Assembly (NCBI GenBank): GCA_947488175.1
Contig: CANKYO010000001.1
Span: 558,001 to 622,000, forward strand
Source of the DNA: an uncultured Paracoccaceae bacterium
GTDB taxonomy: Bacteria > Pseudomonadota > Alphaproteobacteria > Rhodobacterales > Rhodobacteraceae
Length of the DNA: 64,000 nt
Direction: 5' to 3'
The notes below the pieces were generated by a model that saw only the letters and a list, made by a program, of their open reading frames with translations, was not told the origin of the DNA and searched no databases. Below are positions 36,855 through 46,225 of this stretch, piece by piece. Position numbers and translations under genes: made by a program. Every line of letters begins with the position of its first letter. The first letter of the stretch is position 1.

Positions 36855-37244
36855 ATGAGCGGTATGAAAACAGTTCTTTCGCTTCTCTTTCTCGCGCTAG
36901 CGGTCGCACCCGCACCGCTGCGCGCCCAGACCGATGATAGCCAGCTGCGCCTGTTTGCCAGTTGCGCAGGCCGGCTTTCGGCGGTGATGGAATATCAGTG
37001 GATGTTTGACGGCGTGGCATCGGAACGCACCGAACTGCAGCGCGCCAGTGTCCTGCAACTGGTCGAAGCCGCGATGCCCGATGGCATGGGTCGCGAGGTG
37101 TTGCACTGGCGGTTGTCGGCGAAACTCGCACAATCAGCCTTGCTGACCCGGGCCACATTCAACGACGATCAATCTGATGCCGCCTGGGCTGCGCAAATGG
37201 CAGATCGGCTGACCCGTGAGTGTACCGCGTTGATCCTAAGTTAA
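36855..37244 (+). CDS. Small secreted protein, paralogue 2
   Basis: A 129-residue paralogue of the protein at 35637. A signal peptide ends near RAQ (about residue 24). The shared pattern is LFASCAGRLSAVMEYQW, VLQLVEA, VLHWRLSAKLAQSALL and a C-terminal EC-TALIL. Both conserved cysteines are kept. A second ATG three codons later is possible. No function is known. The two copies bracket the racemase-like gene, which suggests a local duplication around it. Confidence 0.75.
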   Translation: MSGMKTVLSLLFLALAVAPAPLRAQTDDSQLRLFASCAGRLSAVMEYQWMFDGVASERTELQRASVLQLVEAAMPDGMGREVLHWRLSAKLAQSALLTRATFNDDQSDAAWAAQMADRLTRECTALILS

Positions 37245-37325
37245 CTGCCAGATCATCACCTTATCTGTTGCGGTGCGGGATTTCCCGGAAGTATGCTTTG
37301 CCCCACGAATAGATCGGAGCCAATT

Positions 37326-37691
37326 ATGAAAATGAAAGTTGGGACAGAACTGCCCGCAGATTATGTGGTCAGCCACGAGGATTTATCAGAATCCGCCGCA
37401 ACACTGATGGCGCATACTTTGCTGCCCCTTTTTGCCGAAAATATGCCCGCAGACGCGGCCAAGGCCAATGTCGAAGGCATCCTGACCGAACTGGCCTATC
37501 TGTTTGACGAAGGCGAGATCAGGATCGGCGGCAAGACTTATCGCCCCCGCCTCGCCTTTGTTGATGAGAGCGGCGCGATTGTGCCCGGGGTTGCCAACCT
37601 CAATACACTGCACCAACTGGTCGAAGACCCGTTCGACATCGCACCAGAGGCGAATATCACCTTTGAAGAGGATGAATTCATCGAAGAGTAG
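37326..37691 (+). CDS. Hypothetical acidic protein
   Basis: A 121-residue soluble, acidic protein with no recognised family. It lacks cysteine, signal peptide and membrane segment. The C-terminus is a run of Glu/Asp (FEEDEFIEE). CGGAG before the ATG supports the start. It lies 76 bases upstream of cobT on the same strand and could be co-transcribed, but no link to B12 synthesis is visible. Confidence 0.7.
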   Translation: MKMKVGTELPADYVVSHEDLSESAATLMAHTLLPLFAENMPADAAKANVEGILTELAYLFDEGEIRIGGKTYRPRLAFVDESGAIVPGVANLNTLHQLVEDPFDIAPEANITFEEDEFIEE

Positions 37692-37767
37692 GCACGGTTT
37701 GCGCCCCTGCCCTCTGGTCATTGCCCCCGCCCGGTTCTAGTTTGCACCTCAGCAGAGGACGCGGCCG

Positions 37768-39648
37768 ATGAGCAAACCATCCGACAACCCAGCAGATCCG
37801 TTCAAAAAGGCATTGGCCGAGGCGACCAAGGTCATGGCCGATGATCCGGAACTGGCCGTGACCTATTCGGTTGATCCGGCTGGGCAAACGGCCGAGACGA
37901 TCCGCCTGCCACAAGTGTCGCGCCGCATGACACGCGATGAGGTGCTGTTGGCCCGCGGCACTGCCGACGCGTTTGCCTTGCGCCACAAGTTTCACGACCC
38001 GAAGGTCGGCGCCCGTTACATGCCGCAAGGCCAGATGGCGCAAGACCTCTATGAGGCAATGGAAACCGCCCGGGTCGAAGCCCTTGGCGCCCAGCATATG
38101 CCCGGCACGGCTGGCAATATCGACGCGAAAATCGGCAACGAGGCCGCGCGCAAGGGGTATGACCAGATCACGCAGGCCGCCGATGCGCCGCTGTCGGTCG
38201 CTGCAGGTTATCTGATCCGCCATTTGGCCACAGGGCGAGATCTGCCCAAAGGGGCGGATAATGTGATGGAGCTGTGGCGCGGCTTTATCGAGGATCATTG
38301 CGGTGGCACGCTGGAAAGCCTTGAGGACACGCTGTCCGATCAGCAGGCTTTTGCCAAATTCGCCCGCCAGCTGATTAGCGATATGGGCTATGGTGATCAG
38401 TTGGGCGATGACCCTGACAGCCTTGACGATGATCAGGAAGACGAAGCGGAGGAAAGCTCCGAGGACGATCAGGACGAGCCTGACAGCACCGGTGAGGATG
38501 AAAGCGAAGGTGAAGACGCCGAAGCCTCACCAGAACAAACCCAGGAAGATCAGCAGGATGCATCGCAGGCCGAGGTCAGCATGGATGACCAGGCTGATGC
38601 GGAAATGGGCGAAGAAACCGAGATGCCAGAGGGCGAGGCCCCGCTGGAGCCGCCCGCCCCGCAGCCCGTGTCAGAGGCTGATCCGGATTACCGCGTTTTC
38701 ACAACCGAATTTGACGAAGAGATCGGGGCCGAAGATCTGGCCGAGCCGGTCGAACTGGAGCGGTTGCGCGCCTATCTTGATCAGCAGCTCGAACCGCTGA
38801 AAGGGGCCGTGTCGCGCCTTGCGAACAAGCTACAGCGCCGCCTGCAGGCGCAGCAGAACCGGTCATGGGAGTTTGACCGGGAAGAGGGCATTCTGGACGC
38901 GGGCCGCTTGGCCCGGATCGTTGCCTCGCCCACAACCCCGCTGTCCTTCAAGGTCGAGAAAGACACCGATTTCCGCGACACCGTCGTGACCCTGCTTCTG
39001 GACAACTCCGGGTCCATGCGTGGCCGCCCGATTTCTATCGCGGCCATCTGTGCCGATGTCATGGCGCGCACGCTGGAACGGTGTGATGTGAAGGTGGAAA
39101 TTCTGGGCTTTACCACCAAGGCGTGGAAAGGCGGACAGAGCCGCGAGAAATGGCTGCAAGAGGGCCGCGCCGCCACCCCCGGCCGCCTGAATGATCTGCG
39201 CCATATTATCTATAAATCCGCCGATGCCCCCTGGCGGCGGACCCGGCCCAATTTGGGGCTGATGATGAAAGAGGGGCTGTTGAAGGAAAACATCGACGGT
39301 GAGGCGCTCGAATGGGCGCATCGGCGCATGGTGGCCCGGCCGGAACAGCGCAAGGTGTTGATGGTGATCTCTGATGGGGCGCCGGTGGACGATTCAACTT
39401 TGTCCGTTAACCCTGCTAATTACCTGGAAAAACACCTGCGCGATGTGATCGGCATGGTGGAAAAACGCAAGGCCGTGGAGCTTGTGGCGATCGGGATCGG
39501 TCATGATGTGACACGGTATTATGAACGCGCAGTGACGATCACGGATGTGGAACAACTGGCCGGGGCGATGACCGAACAACTGGCGTCGCTGTTCGACAGC
39601 GACCCGCGCAAACGCGCCCGCGTGCTGGGGATGCGCAAGGCGGGATAG
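37768..39648 (+). CDS. cobT: Cobaltochelatase subunit CobT
   Basis: The larger partner of CobS in the aerobic cobalt chelatase. The 626 residues have an N-terminal helical region, a long Asp/Glu/Gln-rich segment at about 215-300 typical of CobT, and a C-terminal VWA domain with the MIDAS motif [30 protein letters not shown] is the second metal-site loop. CobN, the catalytic subunit, is not in the window. Confidence 0.96.
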   Translation: MSKPSDNPADPFKKALAEATKVMADDPELAVTYSVDPAGQTAETIRLPQVSRRMTRDEVLLARGTADAFALRHKFHDPKVGARYMPQGQMAQDLYEAMETARVEALGAQHMPGTAGNIDAKIGNEAARKGYDQITQAADAPLSVAAGYLIRHLATGRDLPKGADNVMELWRGFIEDHCGGTLESLEDTLSDQQAFAKFARQLISDMGYGDQLGDDPDSLDDDQEDEAEESSEDDQDEPDSTGEDESEGEDAEASPEQTQEDQQDASQAEVSMDDQADAEMGEETEMPEGEAPLEPPAPQPVSEADPDYRVFTTEFDEEIGAEDLAEPVELERLRAYLDQQLEPLKGAVSRLANKLQRRLQAQQNRSWEFDREEGILDAGRLARIVASPTTPLSFKVEKDTDFRDTVVTLLLDNSGSMRGRPISIAAICADVMARTLERCDVKVEILGFTTKAWKGGQSREKWLQEGRAATPGRLNDLRHIIYKSADAPWRRTRPNLGLMMKEGLLKENIDGEALEWAHRRMVARPEQRKVLMVISDGAPVDDSTLSVNPANYLEKHLRDVIGMVEKRKAVELVAIGIGHDVTRYYERAVTITDVEQLAGAMTEQLASLFDSDPRKRARVLGMRKAG

Positions 39649-39652
39649 GCCA

Positions 39653-39710
39653 GAACAAATTTCCAGAAATTTGTTCGCCTCCGGCGGGAGTTATTCTGGA
39701 AGAAAGAAGT
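39653..39710 (-). repeat. Dispersed intergenic repeat, copy 2 (palindrome plus GCCTCCGGCGGGAG)
   Basis: The 24-bp palindrome GAACAAATTTC-CA-GAAATTTGTTC (39653-39676) is followed by GCCTCCGGCGGGAG and, read on the minus strand, preceded by TTCTTTCTTCC. It sits right after cobT. The same parts in the same order are seen at 59385-59441. Confidence 0.7.
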
Positions 39711-39724
39711 TGAGGAACAGCATT

Positions 39725-41509
39725 ATGTTTCAAACCTTTGAGGCACAATCCTCACCTGATCAGGGGCCGCCCAGACTGGCCGCGCTGCGCCTGTTGATGG
39801 CGCAGCATGAGGTGGACTGTTTTCTTGTCCCGCGGGCAGATGCGCATCAGGGTGAATATGTCGCCCCCCGCGATGCGCGGCTGGAATGGCTGACCGGATT
39901 TTCCGGCTCTGCGGGGTTTTGTGCGGTGTTGCAGGCTATCGCAGGCATCTTCATTGATGGCCGCTATCGCGTGCAGGTGCGGGCGCAAGTGGCCGATGAT
40001 TTTACGCCGGTCCATTGGCCCGAGGTCAAACTGGCCGACTGGCTGATCGAACAGATGCCAAATGGCGGGATCGTTGCCTATGATCCCTGGCTGCACACCG
40101 CCAGCGAGATCGCCGATCTGCGCGACAAGCTGGAGGGCTTTACGCTGCGCCCTGTTGCCAATCTTGTCGACGCCATCTGGACCGATCAGCCGGATCCACC
40201 CAACGCCCCCTTCACCGCTCACCCGATGGAACATGCGGGCGAAAGCCATGCCGATAAACGCCGCCGTCTCGCGTCAGATCTGGGGGCGAAGGCCGCGATT
40301 ATCACCCTGCCCGACAGTATCGCCTGGCTGTTGAACATCCGTGGAACGGATATTGAACGGAACCCCGTGCCTCAGGCCTTTGCGGTCCTTTCTGATGACG
40401 GCACCGTCGACCTGTTTGCCGGATCAGGTAAGGCAAAAGATATATCGGGCCACCTTGGCCCGGATGTGACCGTTCGTGATGTGGATGGCTTTCTTGACGC
40501 CGTCGCCGCGCTTGACGGCCCGGTTCGGATCGATTCGAAATCGTGCCCCGATGTGGTAGCATCGACGCTGCGCGACGCCGGAATCAAAATCATCAAGGAT
40601 CGCGATCCCTGCATCCTGCCCAAAGCGCGCAAGAACGCGGCAGAGATCGCTGGCGCCAAAGCCGCCCATGAACGCGATGGGGTGGCTATGGTCCGGTTTC
40701 TGGCGTGGCTGGATGCTGAGGCTCCAAGCGGCAAACTGACAGAAATCGACGTGGTCAAAGCGCTTGAAGAGTTCCGGCGCGACACAAATGCCCTGCGCGA
40801 TATCAGTTTTGAAACCATCAGCGGTGCCGGGCCGAACGGTGCCATTGTGCATTACCGCGTCAGCGAAGACACCAATCGCCCTGTGAAACCGGGTGAGTTA
40901 CTGCTGGTCGACAGTGGCGGCCAATATGTGGACGGAACCACCGATATCACCCGCACGATGATTGTGGGCGACCCGACAGAGGAACATCGCACCTGCTACA
41001 CGCGCGTGCTGCAGGGTATGATCGCGATCAGCCGCATCCGCTTTCCAAAAGGGGTTGGCGGGCAGCATCTGGATGCCCTGGCCCGCGCGCCGCTTTGGCT
41101 CGCGGGCATGGATTATGATCACGGGACAGGGCACGGAGTCGGCAGTTACCTGAGCGTACACGAGGGCCCGCAAGGTATCTCGCGCCGGTCAGAGGTGGCG
41201 CTGGAACCCGGCATGATCCTGTCCAATGAACCGGGATACTACCGCGAAGGGGCGTTTGGGATCCGGATCGAAAACCTGATTGTCGTGACCGAAGCCCCCG
41301 CCATTAAAGGGGGCGATGACCGGGAGATGCTGCATTTCGAAACGTTGACCTACGTGCCGCTCGATCGGCATCTGATTGATGTCAATATGCTGTCGGACGC
41401 AGAACGGGACTGGATTGATCGTTATCATGCCGATACGCTGCACCTTCTTGGGGGGCGTCTGGATGATAGTGTGCGTGATTGGTTGACCAAAGCCTGCGCA
41501 CCGCTTTGA
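39725..41509 (+). CDS. pepP: Xaa-Pro aminopeptidase (M24B)
   Basis: Removes N-terminal residues that precede proline. The 594 residues fit the long, three-domain type seen in eukaryotic APP1 and many alphaproteobacteria: two creatinase-like N-terminal domains and a C-terminal pita-bread domain. Metal ligands are visible in LLVDSGGQYVDGTTDITRT (two Asp), DHGTGHGVGSYLSVHEGP (His) and MILSNEPGYY (Glu). The start MFQTFEAQ follows the repeat element; a longer frame runs back through that repeat. Confidence 0.94.
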   Translation: MFQTFEAQSSPDQGPPRLAALRLLMAQHEVDCFLVPRADAHQGEYVAPRDARLEWLTGFSGSAGFCAVLQAIAGIFIDGRYRVQVRAQVADDFTPVHWPEVKLADWLIEQMPNGGIVAYDPWLHTASEIADLRDKLEGFTLRPVANLVDAIWTDQPDPPNAPFTAHPMEHAGESHADKRRRLASDLGAKAAIITLPDSIAWLLNIRGTDIERNPVPQAFAVLSDDGTVDLFAGSGKAKDISGHLGPDVTVRDVDGFLDAVAALDGPVRIDSKSCPDVVASTLRDAGIKIIKDRDPCILPKARKNAAEIAGAKAAHERDGVAMVRFLAWLDAEAPSGKLTEIDVVKALEEFRRDTNALRDISFETISGAGPNGAIVHYRVSEDTNRPVKPGELLLVDSGGQYVDGTTDITRTMIVGDPTEEHRTCYTRVLQGMIAISRIRFPKGVGGQHLDALARAPLWLAGMDYDHGTGHGVGSYLSVHEGPQGISRRSEVALEPGMILSNEPGYYREGAFGIRIENLIVVTEAPAIKGGDDREMLHFETLTYVPLDRHLIDVNMLSDAERDWIDRYHADTLHLLGGRLDDSVRDWLTKACAPL

Positions 41510-41564
41510 CATCAGGACGTCAGATACCCCGGCGGGATGTGTGATTTCAGAGGGAGGACCAGCC

Positions 41565-41906
41565 ATGGCGGACCATATCAAGATCAGACCAGCCAAAGGC
41601 AACTGGACGGTTCGCGCTGGCGGCGCGGTGCTCGGCGAAAGCAGCAATGCGCTGGAATTGACGGAAGGGGATTACCCGCCGGTCATCTATTTCCCGCGGG
41701 CGGACATCGCCATGGCCTTTCTTGAGCCGAGCGACACCACATCAACCTGCCCACATAAAGGTGTGGCAAGCTATTACTCCATCGCGGCCAAAAGCGGATT
41801 GATCAAGGATGCGGTCTGGTCCTACGAGGACCCGCATGATGGCGTGGCGGCGATCAAAGACCATCTGGCGTTCTACCCATCCAAGGTGGCTGTTGAAGAA
41901 GTGTGA
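41565..41906 (+). CDS. DUF427 domain protein
   Basis: A 113-residue protein of the DUF427 family, function unknown. Family features are VRAGGAVLGESSNALEL, PPVIYFPRADI, TSTCPHKGVASYYSI and AVWSYEDP. GGGAGG lies about nine bases before the ATG. It follows pepP on the same strand by 55 bases and converges with the ClC gene, with two long palindromes between the two ends. Confidence 0.9.
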   Translation: MADHIKIRPAKGNWTVRAGGAVLGESSNALELTEGDYPPVIYFPRADIAMAFLEPSDTTSTCPHKGVASYYSIAAKSGLIKDAVWSYEDPHDGVAAIKDHLAFYPSKVAVEEV

Positions 41907-41920
41907 TCGCGGCGGAGAGA

Positions 41921-41976
41921 AAAGATTTTCGCGAAAATCTTTGTAACCCAAAATTTTCTGGAAAATTTTGGTGCCT
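41921..41976. repeat. Two adjacent AT-rich palindromes between convergent genes
   Basis: AAAGATTTTC-GC-GAAAATCTTT (41921-41942) and CCAAAATTTTC-TG-GAAAATTTTGG (41948-41971), the second followed by TGCC. They fill the space between the DUF427 and ClC stops. Both could form hairpins in either transcript and act as a two-way terminator. Confidence 0.65.
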
Positions 41977-43664
41977 CAGGCGTGTTCTTCCGCTGCCGTT
42001 TCGGCCAGCGCGCGGTTCATCGCCTTCAGTGCATCAACCTGAAACAAGGCCCCCCACAGCTCTGGCGGGCTTTCCTCGCCCCCCAATGTGACCACCGGGA
42101 TGAACGTTTTGCCGGATTGTTCAAAGATCGGCATGGCCTGCTCCAGCGTTGCATTCCCGTCGATATAGACGCCCTCACTGACCAGATCCCAACACGCCTC
42201 CTCCGGTGCCGCATCAGGCGTGCCGGTCTTGCGCATGACTGTGGCAACCTTGAAGGTCGCCAGCAGATAGGCCTGCGGACCGGCGGCCAGATGGATATTG
42301 CGCCGCTCGAGCTGGGTTAGAAAGAAAGAGCGATCCACCAGCCGCGATGACAGCGCCGTGGACAGCGACACCGACACCATAACCGCAAGGCCGGTCTGCC
42401 AATCGCCGGTCAGTTCAAACACGATCAGCGTGGTCGATATGGGTGCCCCCAGAACAGCGGCGGCGACCGCCCCCATGCCAGCCAGAGCATACAATGTGCC
42501 CTCCCCTGACACATTGGGAAAAAGAGACGTGGCGATGATCCCGAAGGCCAACCCGGTCAACGCGCCCACCATCAGCGACGGCGAAAACACCCCGCCGCCC
42601 ATGCGCCCCCCCATCGTGATCGCCACCGCAATGACCTTGAGCACGACGAAGACAATCGCCTCATGGGCCAACAATTCTCCTGTCAGGGCTGCCGATGTCG
42701 TCTCGTACCCGACGCCAATGATGTGCGGCCACCAGATCGCCAGCAAACCCAAAAGCGCGCCAGCTACAGCTGGTCGCAGAAACCGGGGCAATCCGGTTCT
42801 GGCTTGCAGGAAACCCGCAAAATCCTCCGCCCAGAAAATCGCTTTCATCAACAGCACCGCAACGAGGCCGCAGACCACACCCAGTAGTAGGAACGCGGGC
42901 AGTTCGACGTAGAATTCCAGGGCGTTTTTGCCCGTCAACATAAATTCGGTCACATCGCCAAAGGCCAGCCGGTTGATCACCGTTCCCGCAACCGATGCAA
43001 TCACAATCGGGGCAAAGGCATGGAGCGCGAAATGGCGCAGCACGACCTCAAGCGCGAACAGAGCCCCTGCGATCGGCGCGTTGAAGCTAGCGGATACAGC
43101 AGCCGCCACAGCGCATCCCAACAGGTCGCGCCCGGTAATCCCGTTGGCCCGGATTAGTCGGCAGACAGCGGTCGAAATCACCGCCGCCAGATGCACCACC
43201 GGCCCTTCCCGTCCGCTGGACCCGCCAGATGACAATGTGATCAATGATGCGGCGGCAGAGGCCAGACCGCGCCGCACCTCAACCCGGCCTTCGTTCAGTG
43301 CCGCACCTTCGATGACATCAGCGACAGAGCGGACGCGACCGTCATCTGTAAACCGATCCAAAATGATGCCAACGCAGAGGCCACCAATAATCGGGATCAG
43401 GAGGATCTGATACCATGCCAGACCTGCGGCAAAACTCGCCAGATAGGTCGGATCGTCAGTGCCATAAAGAAATGATTGCGCCGCCTCGATCCCCAGACGA
43501 AACAGCAATGCCGCCACGCCAGCGGCGATGCCGATCGCCAAGGCGATGAACCAGAACTGAACCTGACTGGGGCCACGTGTCTTCATCACGTGCAGACCGT
43601 CGCGACAGACGCCTTTCAGGTCTGTCGCCCCCTGCTCGATCAGTCCCTTTATCGATTTACCCAT
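41976..43664 (-). CDS. ClC-family chloride channel/transporter with CBS-type C-terminus
   Basis: A 562-residue polytopic protein of the ClC family, which moves chloride through the inner membrane by channel or Cl-/H+ exchange. The anion-binding motif is SGGSSGREGPVVHLA, with GAVAAAVLGAPIS further on. The last 110 residues form a soluble part resembling one or two CBS domains (SEGVYIDGNATLEQAM, then TFIPVV). Whether it is a channel or an exchanger cannot be settled from the motifs I checked. Confidence 0.93.
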   Translation of the reverse strand: MGKSIKGLIEQGATDLKGVCRDGLHVMKTRGPSQVQFWFIALAIGIAAGVAALLFRLGIEAAQSFLYGTDDPTYLASFAAGLAWYQILLIPIIGGLCVGIILDRFTDDGRVRSVADVIEGAALNEGRVEVRRGLASAAASLITLSSGGSSGREGPVVHLAAVISTAVCRLIRANGITGRDLLGCAVAAAVSASFNAPIAGALFALEVVLRHFALHAFAPIVIASVAGTVINRLAFGDVTEFMLTGKNALEFYVELPAFLLLGVVCGLVAVLLMKAIFWAEDFAGFLQARTGLPRFLRPAVAGALLGLLAIWWPHIIGVGYETTSAALTGELLAHEAIVFVVLKVIAVAITMGGRMGGGVFSPSLMVGALTGLAFGIIATSLFPNVSGEGTLYALAGMGAVAAAVLGAPISTTLIVFELTGDWQTGLAVMVSVSLSTALSSRLVDRSFFLTQLERRNIHLAAGPQAYLLATFKVATVMRKTGTPDAAPEEACWDLVSEGVYIDGNATLEQAMPIFEQSGKTFIPVVTLGGEESPPELWGALFQVDALKAMNRALAETAAEEHA

Positions 43665-43751
43665 CGTGCCTCTTGGCGGTTATATGGTCCGATTGGCACT
43701 TTGGCCGCCAACAGAACGACGCTGCGGGCGAGCCTTGACTGGCACCACACA

Positions 43752-44003
43752 TCAAACATCCTTCTGTTGTAGGGGATCGTCGGGGGCGGTCCAAGATGGT
43801 TTCGGGACCATAACCGGCTTTTCCGACTCGGGTGTTTTTCCTGTCAAGAAGACTTTGCCCAGAACAGGTCCGTACTTGGAAAAGCAGTCCTCGATTCGCT
43901 GTTTCGCCTCATCGATTTGTCGGCGTATTTTCGCCGGTGCAAAAATAACACAAATTAGAACTCCGTGATGCGGTGCTGGTTTGAAGTTCGAGTTTACGGA
44001 ACG
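43752..44003 (-). pseudogene. Possible gene remnant (open frame without start codon)
   Basis: An open frame of 83 codons on the minus strand that follows an in-frame TGA. The middle reads KIRRQIDEAKQRIEDCFSKY, an amphipathic helix pattern, then GPVLGKVFLTGKTPESEKP. No ATG, GTG or TTG occurs in its first 40 codons. It could be the 3' end of a degraded gene, or chance. Confidence 0.25.
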
Positions 44004-44474
44004 TCACAGATTCAACCCAAACGTTAACACGCCATCGGGAGCGCAAAAATGTTAACCAATTGGAATACGGCAGCATACGGATGAAAGTTTGACCAGAACA
44101 GATTGCAAATATTGTATAAAAAATGGCTTTGAGAGGGGGCTCAGCGAGACCAAAGGGATAAAATGATGCTCTCTTGGTTAACTTTTTCGTATACGAAAAT
44201 CAACTTAAAGTGTTTATGTCAGTGTTATTGACATACTTTGGGATAGGTTGATGCCTTCCGTGAAACTCTGCTAATTCTTCTTCATGAGATCGATTAGATC
44301 TTGTGTAGGTAACGAGTGTCTGGGTTCGGTTCCACATATCGGCGAGAATCTGCCCAAGTTTAAAGGAAGGAAACGTTTGCGGGTCCTTTCACGACACATT
44401 TCAAGACGTGCGTGGCGGAGGTGAGTGGCCAAAGCGTACACTGTTACGAGTGGGTTGGGTAACCCGTATGTTCC

Positions 44475-44529
44475 GGGGGCGACATCAACGTAAGACGACC
44501 GAAAGGGAAGCTGCGTTGTTGTCGCCCCC
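44475..44529. repeat. 16-base inverted repeat with 23-base loop
   Basis: Arms GGGGGCGACATCAACG and CGTTGTTGTCGCCCCC pair with one mismatch. The repeat ends ten bases after the recN stop. No T run follows on either strand, so it is not a standard terminator. Confidence 0.7.
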
Positions 44530-44539
44530 AATTCTTTTC

Positions 44540-46189
44540 CTACAGATCAATCAACACACGCGCGGCCTCGCGCGCGGCATCAGTCACGCGATCCCCTGAC
44601 AACATCCGCGCAATTTCATCAACCCGTGCAGTTTGATCAAGCGCCACAACCGTTGATGTGGTCGCATCCTTGTCCTGTCGTTTTTCCACCCGCCAGTGGT
44701 GCCCACCCAGCGCCGCCACCTGCGGCGAATGGGTGACGACGAGTACCTGCCCGCCCTTGGCAAGATCGGCCAACCGACGGCCGACTGCATCTGCCGTCGC
44801 CCCACCCACGCCACGGTCAATCTCATCAAAGATCATGGTCAGACCTTGCGCGGCATCGGTCAGGCAGACCTTCAGCGCCAGCAGGAACCGGCTTAACTCA
44901 CCGCCCGATGCGATCTTGTTCAACGGTCCCGCAGGTGCGCCTGGGTTGGTCGCAACGGTAAATGCGACTGCATCAGCACCCTCCGGCCCCGGTTCGGCTG
45001 CGGTCATGCTTGTCGCAAAAACGGCCCGTTCCATTTTCAGCGGCGCAAGCTCTGCCGCCATTGCCTTATCCAATGCTTTGGCGGCCTTTGCGCGCTTCTG
45101 GGTCAGGCGCAGAGCATTGGCATCATAGTCGGCCTGCGCCGCCTCAACAGCCACAGTCAGGGATTTCAGATCACTGGCGCTGTCATCCAATACGGCAAGG
45201 CGGGCGCGCAGGTCATCCGCAAACGCGCGCAGATCATCGGCCAGAACCCCATGTTTACGGGCGAGACCACGGATCGCGAACAAACGTTCTTCGACATCTT
45301 CCAGCTCTGACGTATTGAAGGATAACGCATCAAGGCAATCCGCCACACCTTGCTGGGCGTCGTCCAACGCCAGCATGGCCTGTTCAATCGCGGCGAGCGG
45401 TGCATCCAGACGCCCCTCTGCCTTGTCGGCAACGGCTTGCAACCAGCGCGAAGCATCGGTGACCAGCCCCTCTGCCCCTTGCAAACCCAGCGCCGCACCA
45501 GCCTTGCCGATGTCGGCACGGATCTTTTCCGCGGCTTGCATCAGGCGACGTTGCGTATCAAGTGCGGCCTCTTCCCCCGCTTCAGGAGAAAGGGCATCAA
45601 GCTCCGCCACCGCGTGGCGCAGATAATCCTCTTCTGCTTTGGCTTCGGCTATTTTTGCTTCGGTTGCGGCTAGGGCCTTGCGCGCCTGGCCCAGTGCGCG
45701 CCAGCTATCGCGTGTTTTGGCGAGGTCGTTTTCCAGACCGGCGAAAGCATCCAGCATCTGCCGGTGACCGCGCGGATTCAGCAGCCCGCGATCATCGTGC
45801 TGTCCGTGCAATTCGACCAGCGTATCGGACAGGGTGCGCAACACCTCACCGCTGACACGGCGATCATTGACCCAAGCCGTCTTGCGCCCATCCTTGGTAT
45901 TGATGCGTCGCAGGATCAGTTCGTCTTCGGCGGTGATCCCCGACTCTTCCAATACCGCATGGGCCGGGTGGTCAGGGGGCAGGTCGAACCACGCTATCAC
46001 CTCGCCCTGATCGGCGCCTTGGCGGACCAATTCGGCCCGGCCACGCCAGCCAAGCACGAAGCCCAACGCATCGAGCAGGATGGATTTGCCGGCACCGGTT
46101 TCGCCTGTCAGCACGTTCAGACCGGGCTGGAATGTCATTTCCAGCCGGTCGATGATCAGCATGTCGCGTATGTCTAGGCCGCGTAGCAT
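44540..46189 (-). CDS. recN: DNA repair protein RecN
   Basis: SMC-like ATPase acting early in double-strand break repair. The 549 residues have Walker A TGETGAGKSILLDAL near the start, a long helical middle region, and the C-terminal head with SGGELSRFLLALK and Walker B MIFDEIDRGVGG. It lies 36 bases downstream of bamD at the far end of the division cluster. I found no clear LexA-type box (GTTC-N7-GTTC) directly before it. Confidence 0.96.
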   Translation of the reverse strand: MLRGLDIRDMLIIDRLEMTFQPGLNVLTGETGAGKSILLDALGFVLGWRGRAELVRQGADQGEVIAWFDLPPDHPAHAVLEESGITAEDELILRRINTKDGRKTAWVNDRRVSGEVLRTLSDTLVELHGQHDDRGLLNPRGHRQMLDAFAGLENDLAKTRDSWRALGQARKALAATEAKIAEAKAEEDYLRHAVAELDALSPEAGEEAALDTQRRLMQAAEKIRADIGKAGAALGLQGAEGLVTDASRWLQAVADKAEGRLDAPLAAIEQAMLALDDAQQGVADCLDALSFNTSELEDVEERLFAIRGLARKHGVLADDLRAFADDLRARLAVLDDSASDLKSLTVAVEAAQADYDANALRLTQKRAKAAKALDKAMAAELAPLKMERAVFATSMTAAEPGPEGADAVAFTVATNPGAPAGPLNKIASGGELSRFLLALKVCLTDAAQGLTMIFDEIDRGVGGATADAVGRRLADLAKGGQVLVVTHSPQVAALGGHHWRVEKRQDKDATTSTVVALDQTARVDEIARMLSGDRVTDAAREAARVLIDL

Positions 46190-46225
46190 GTCGCGCCCCC
46201 CGGGATCGGCCCTAGGCCACCATGC

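Larger units (their letters stand above)
43665..44539. other. 875-base gap, AT-richer than the surroundings, no supported gene
   Basis: The longest gene-free stretch. A minus-strand frame of 83 codons (43752-44003) encodes a lysine/glutamate-rich sequence ending PDDPLQQKDV but has no start codon near its beginning; it may be a gene remnant. Another minus-strand frame (44271-44531) has no recognisable product. A perfect palindrome TTTTCGTATACGAAAA lies at 44184-44199 and a large inverted repeat at 44475-44529. Base composition drops markedly between 44040 and 44290. A decayed insertion is possible. Confidence 0.5.

Noticed and set aside
44318..44345. GGGTTCGGTTCCA considered as a tRNA T-arm
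   Set aside because: The sequence around it does not fold into acceptor, D and anticodon arms.
44271..44531. 86-codon minus-strand frame in the gene-poor gap
   Set aside because: It runs through the 16-bp inverted repeat, has no recognisable product and no clear ribosome-binding site. It is kept only as part of the gap description.
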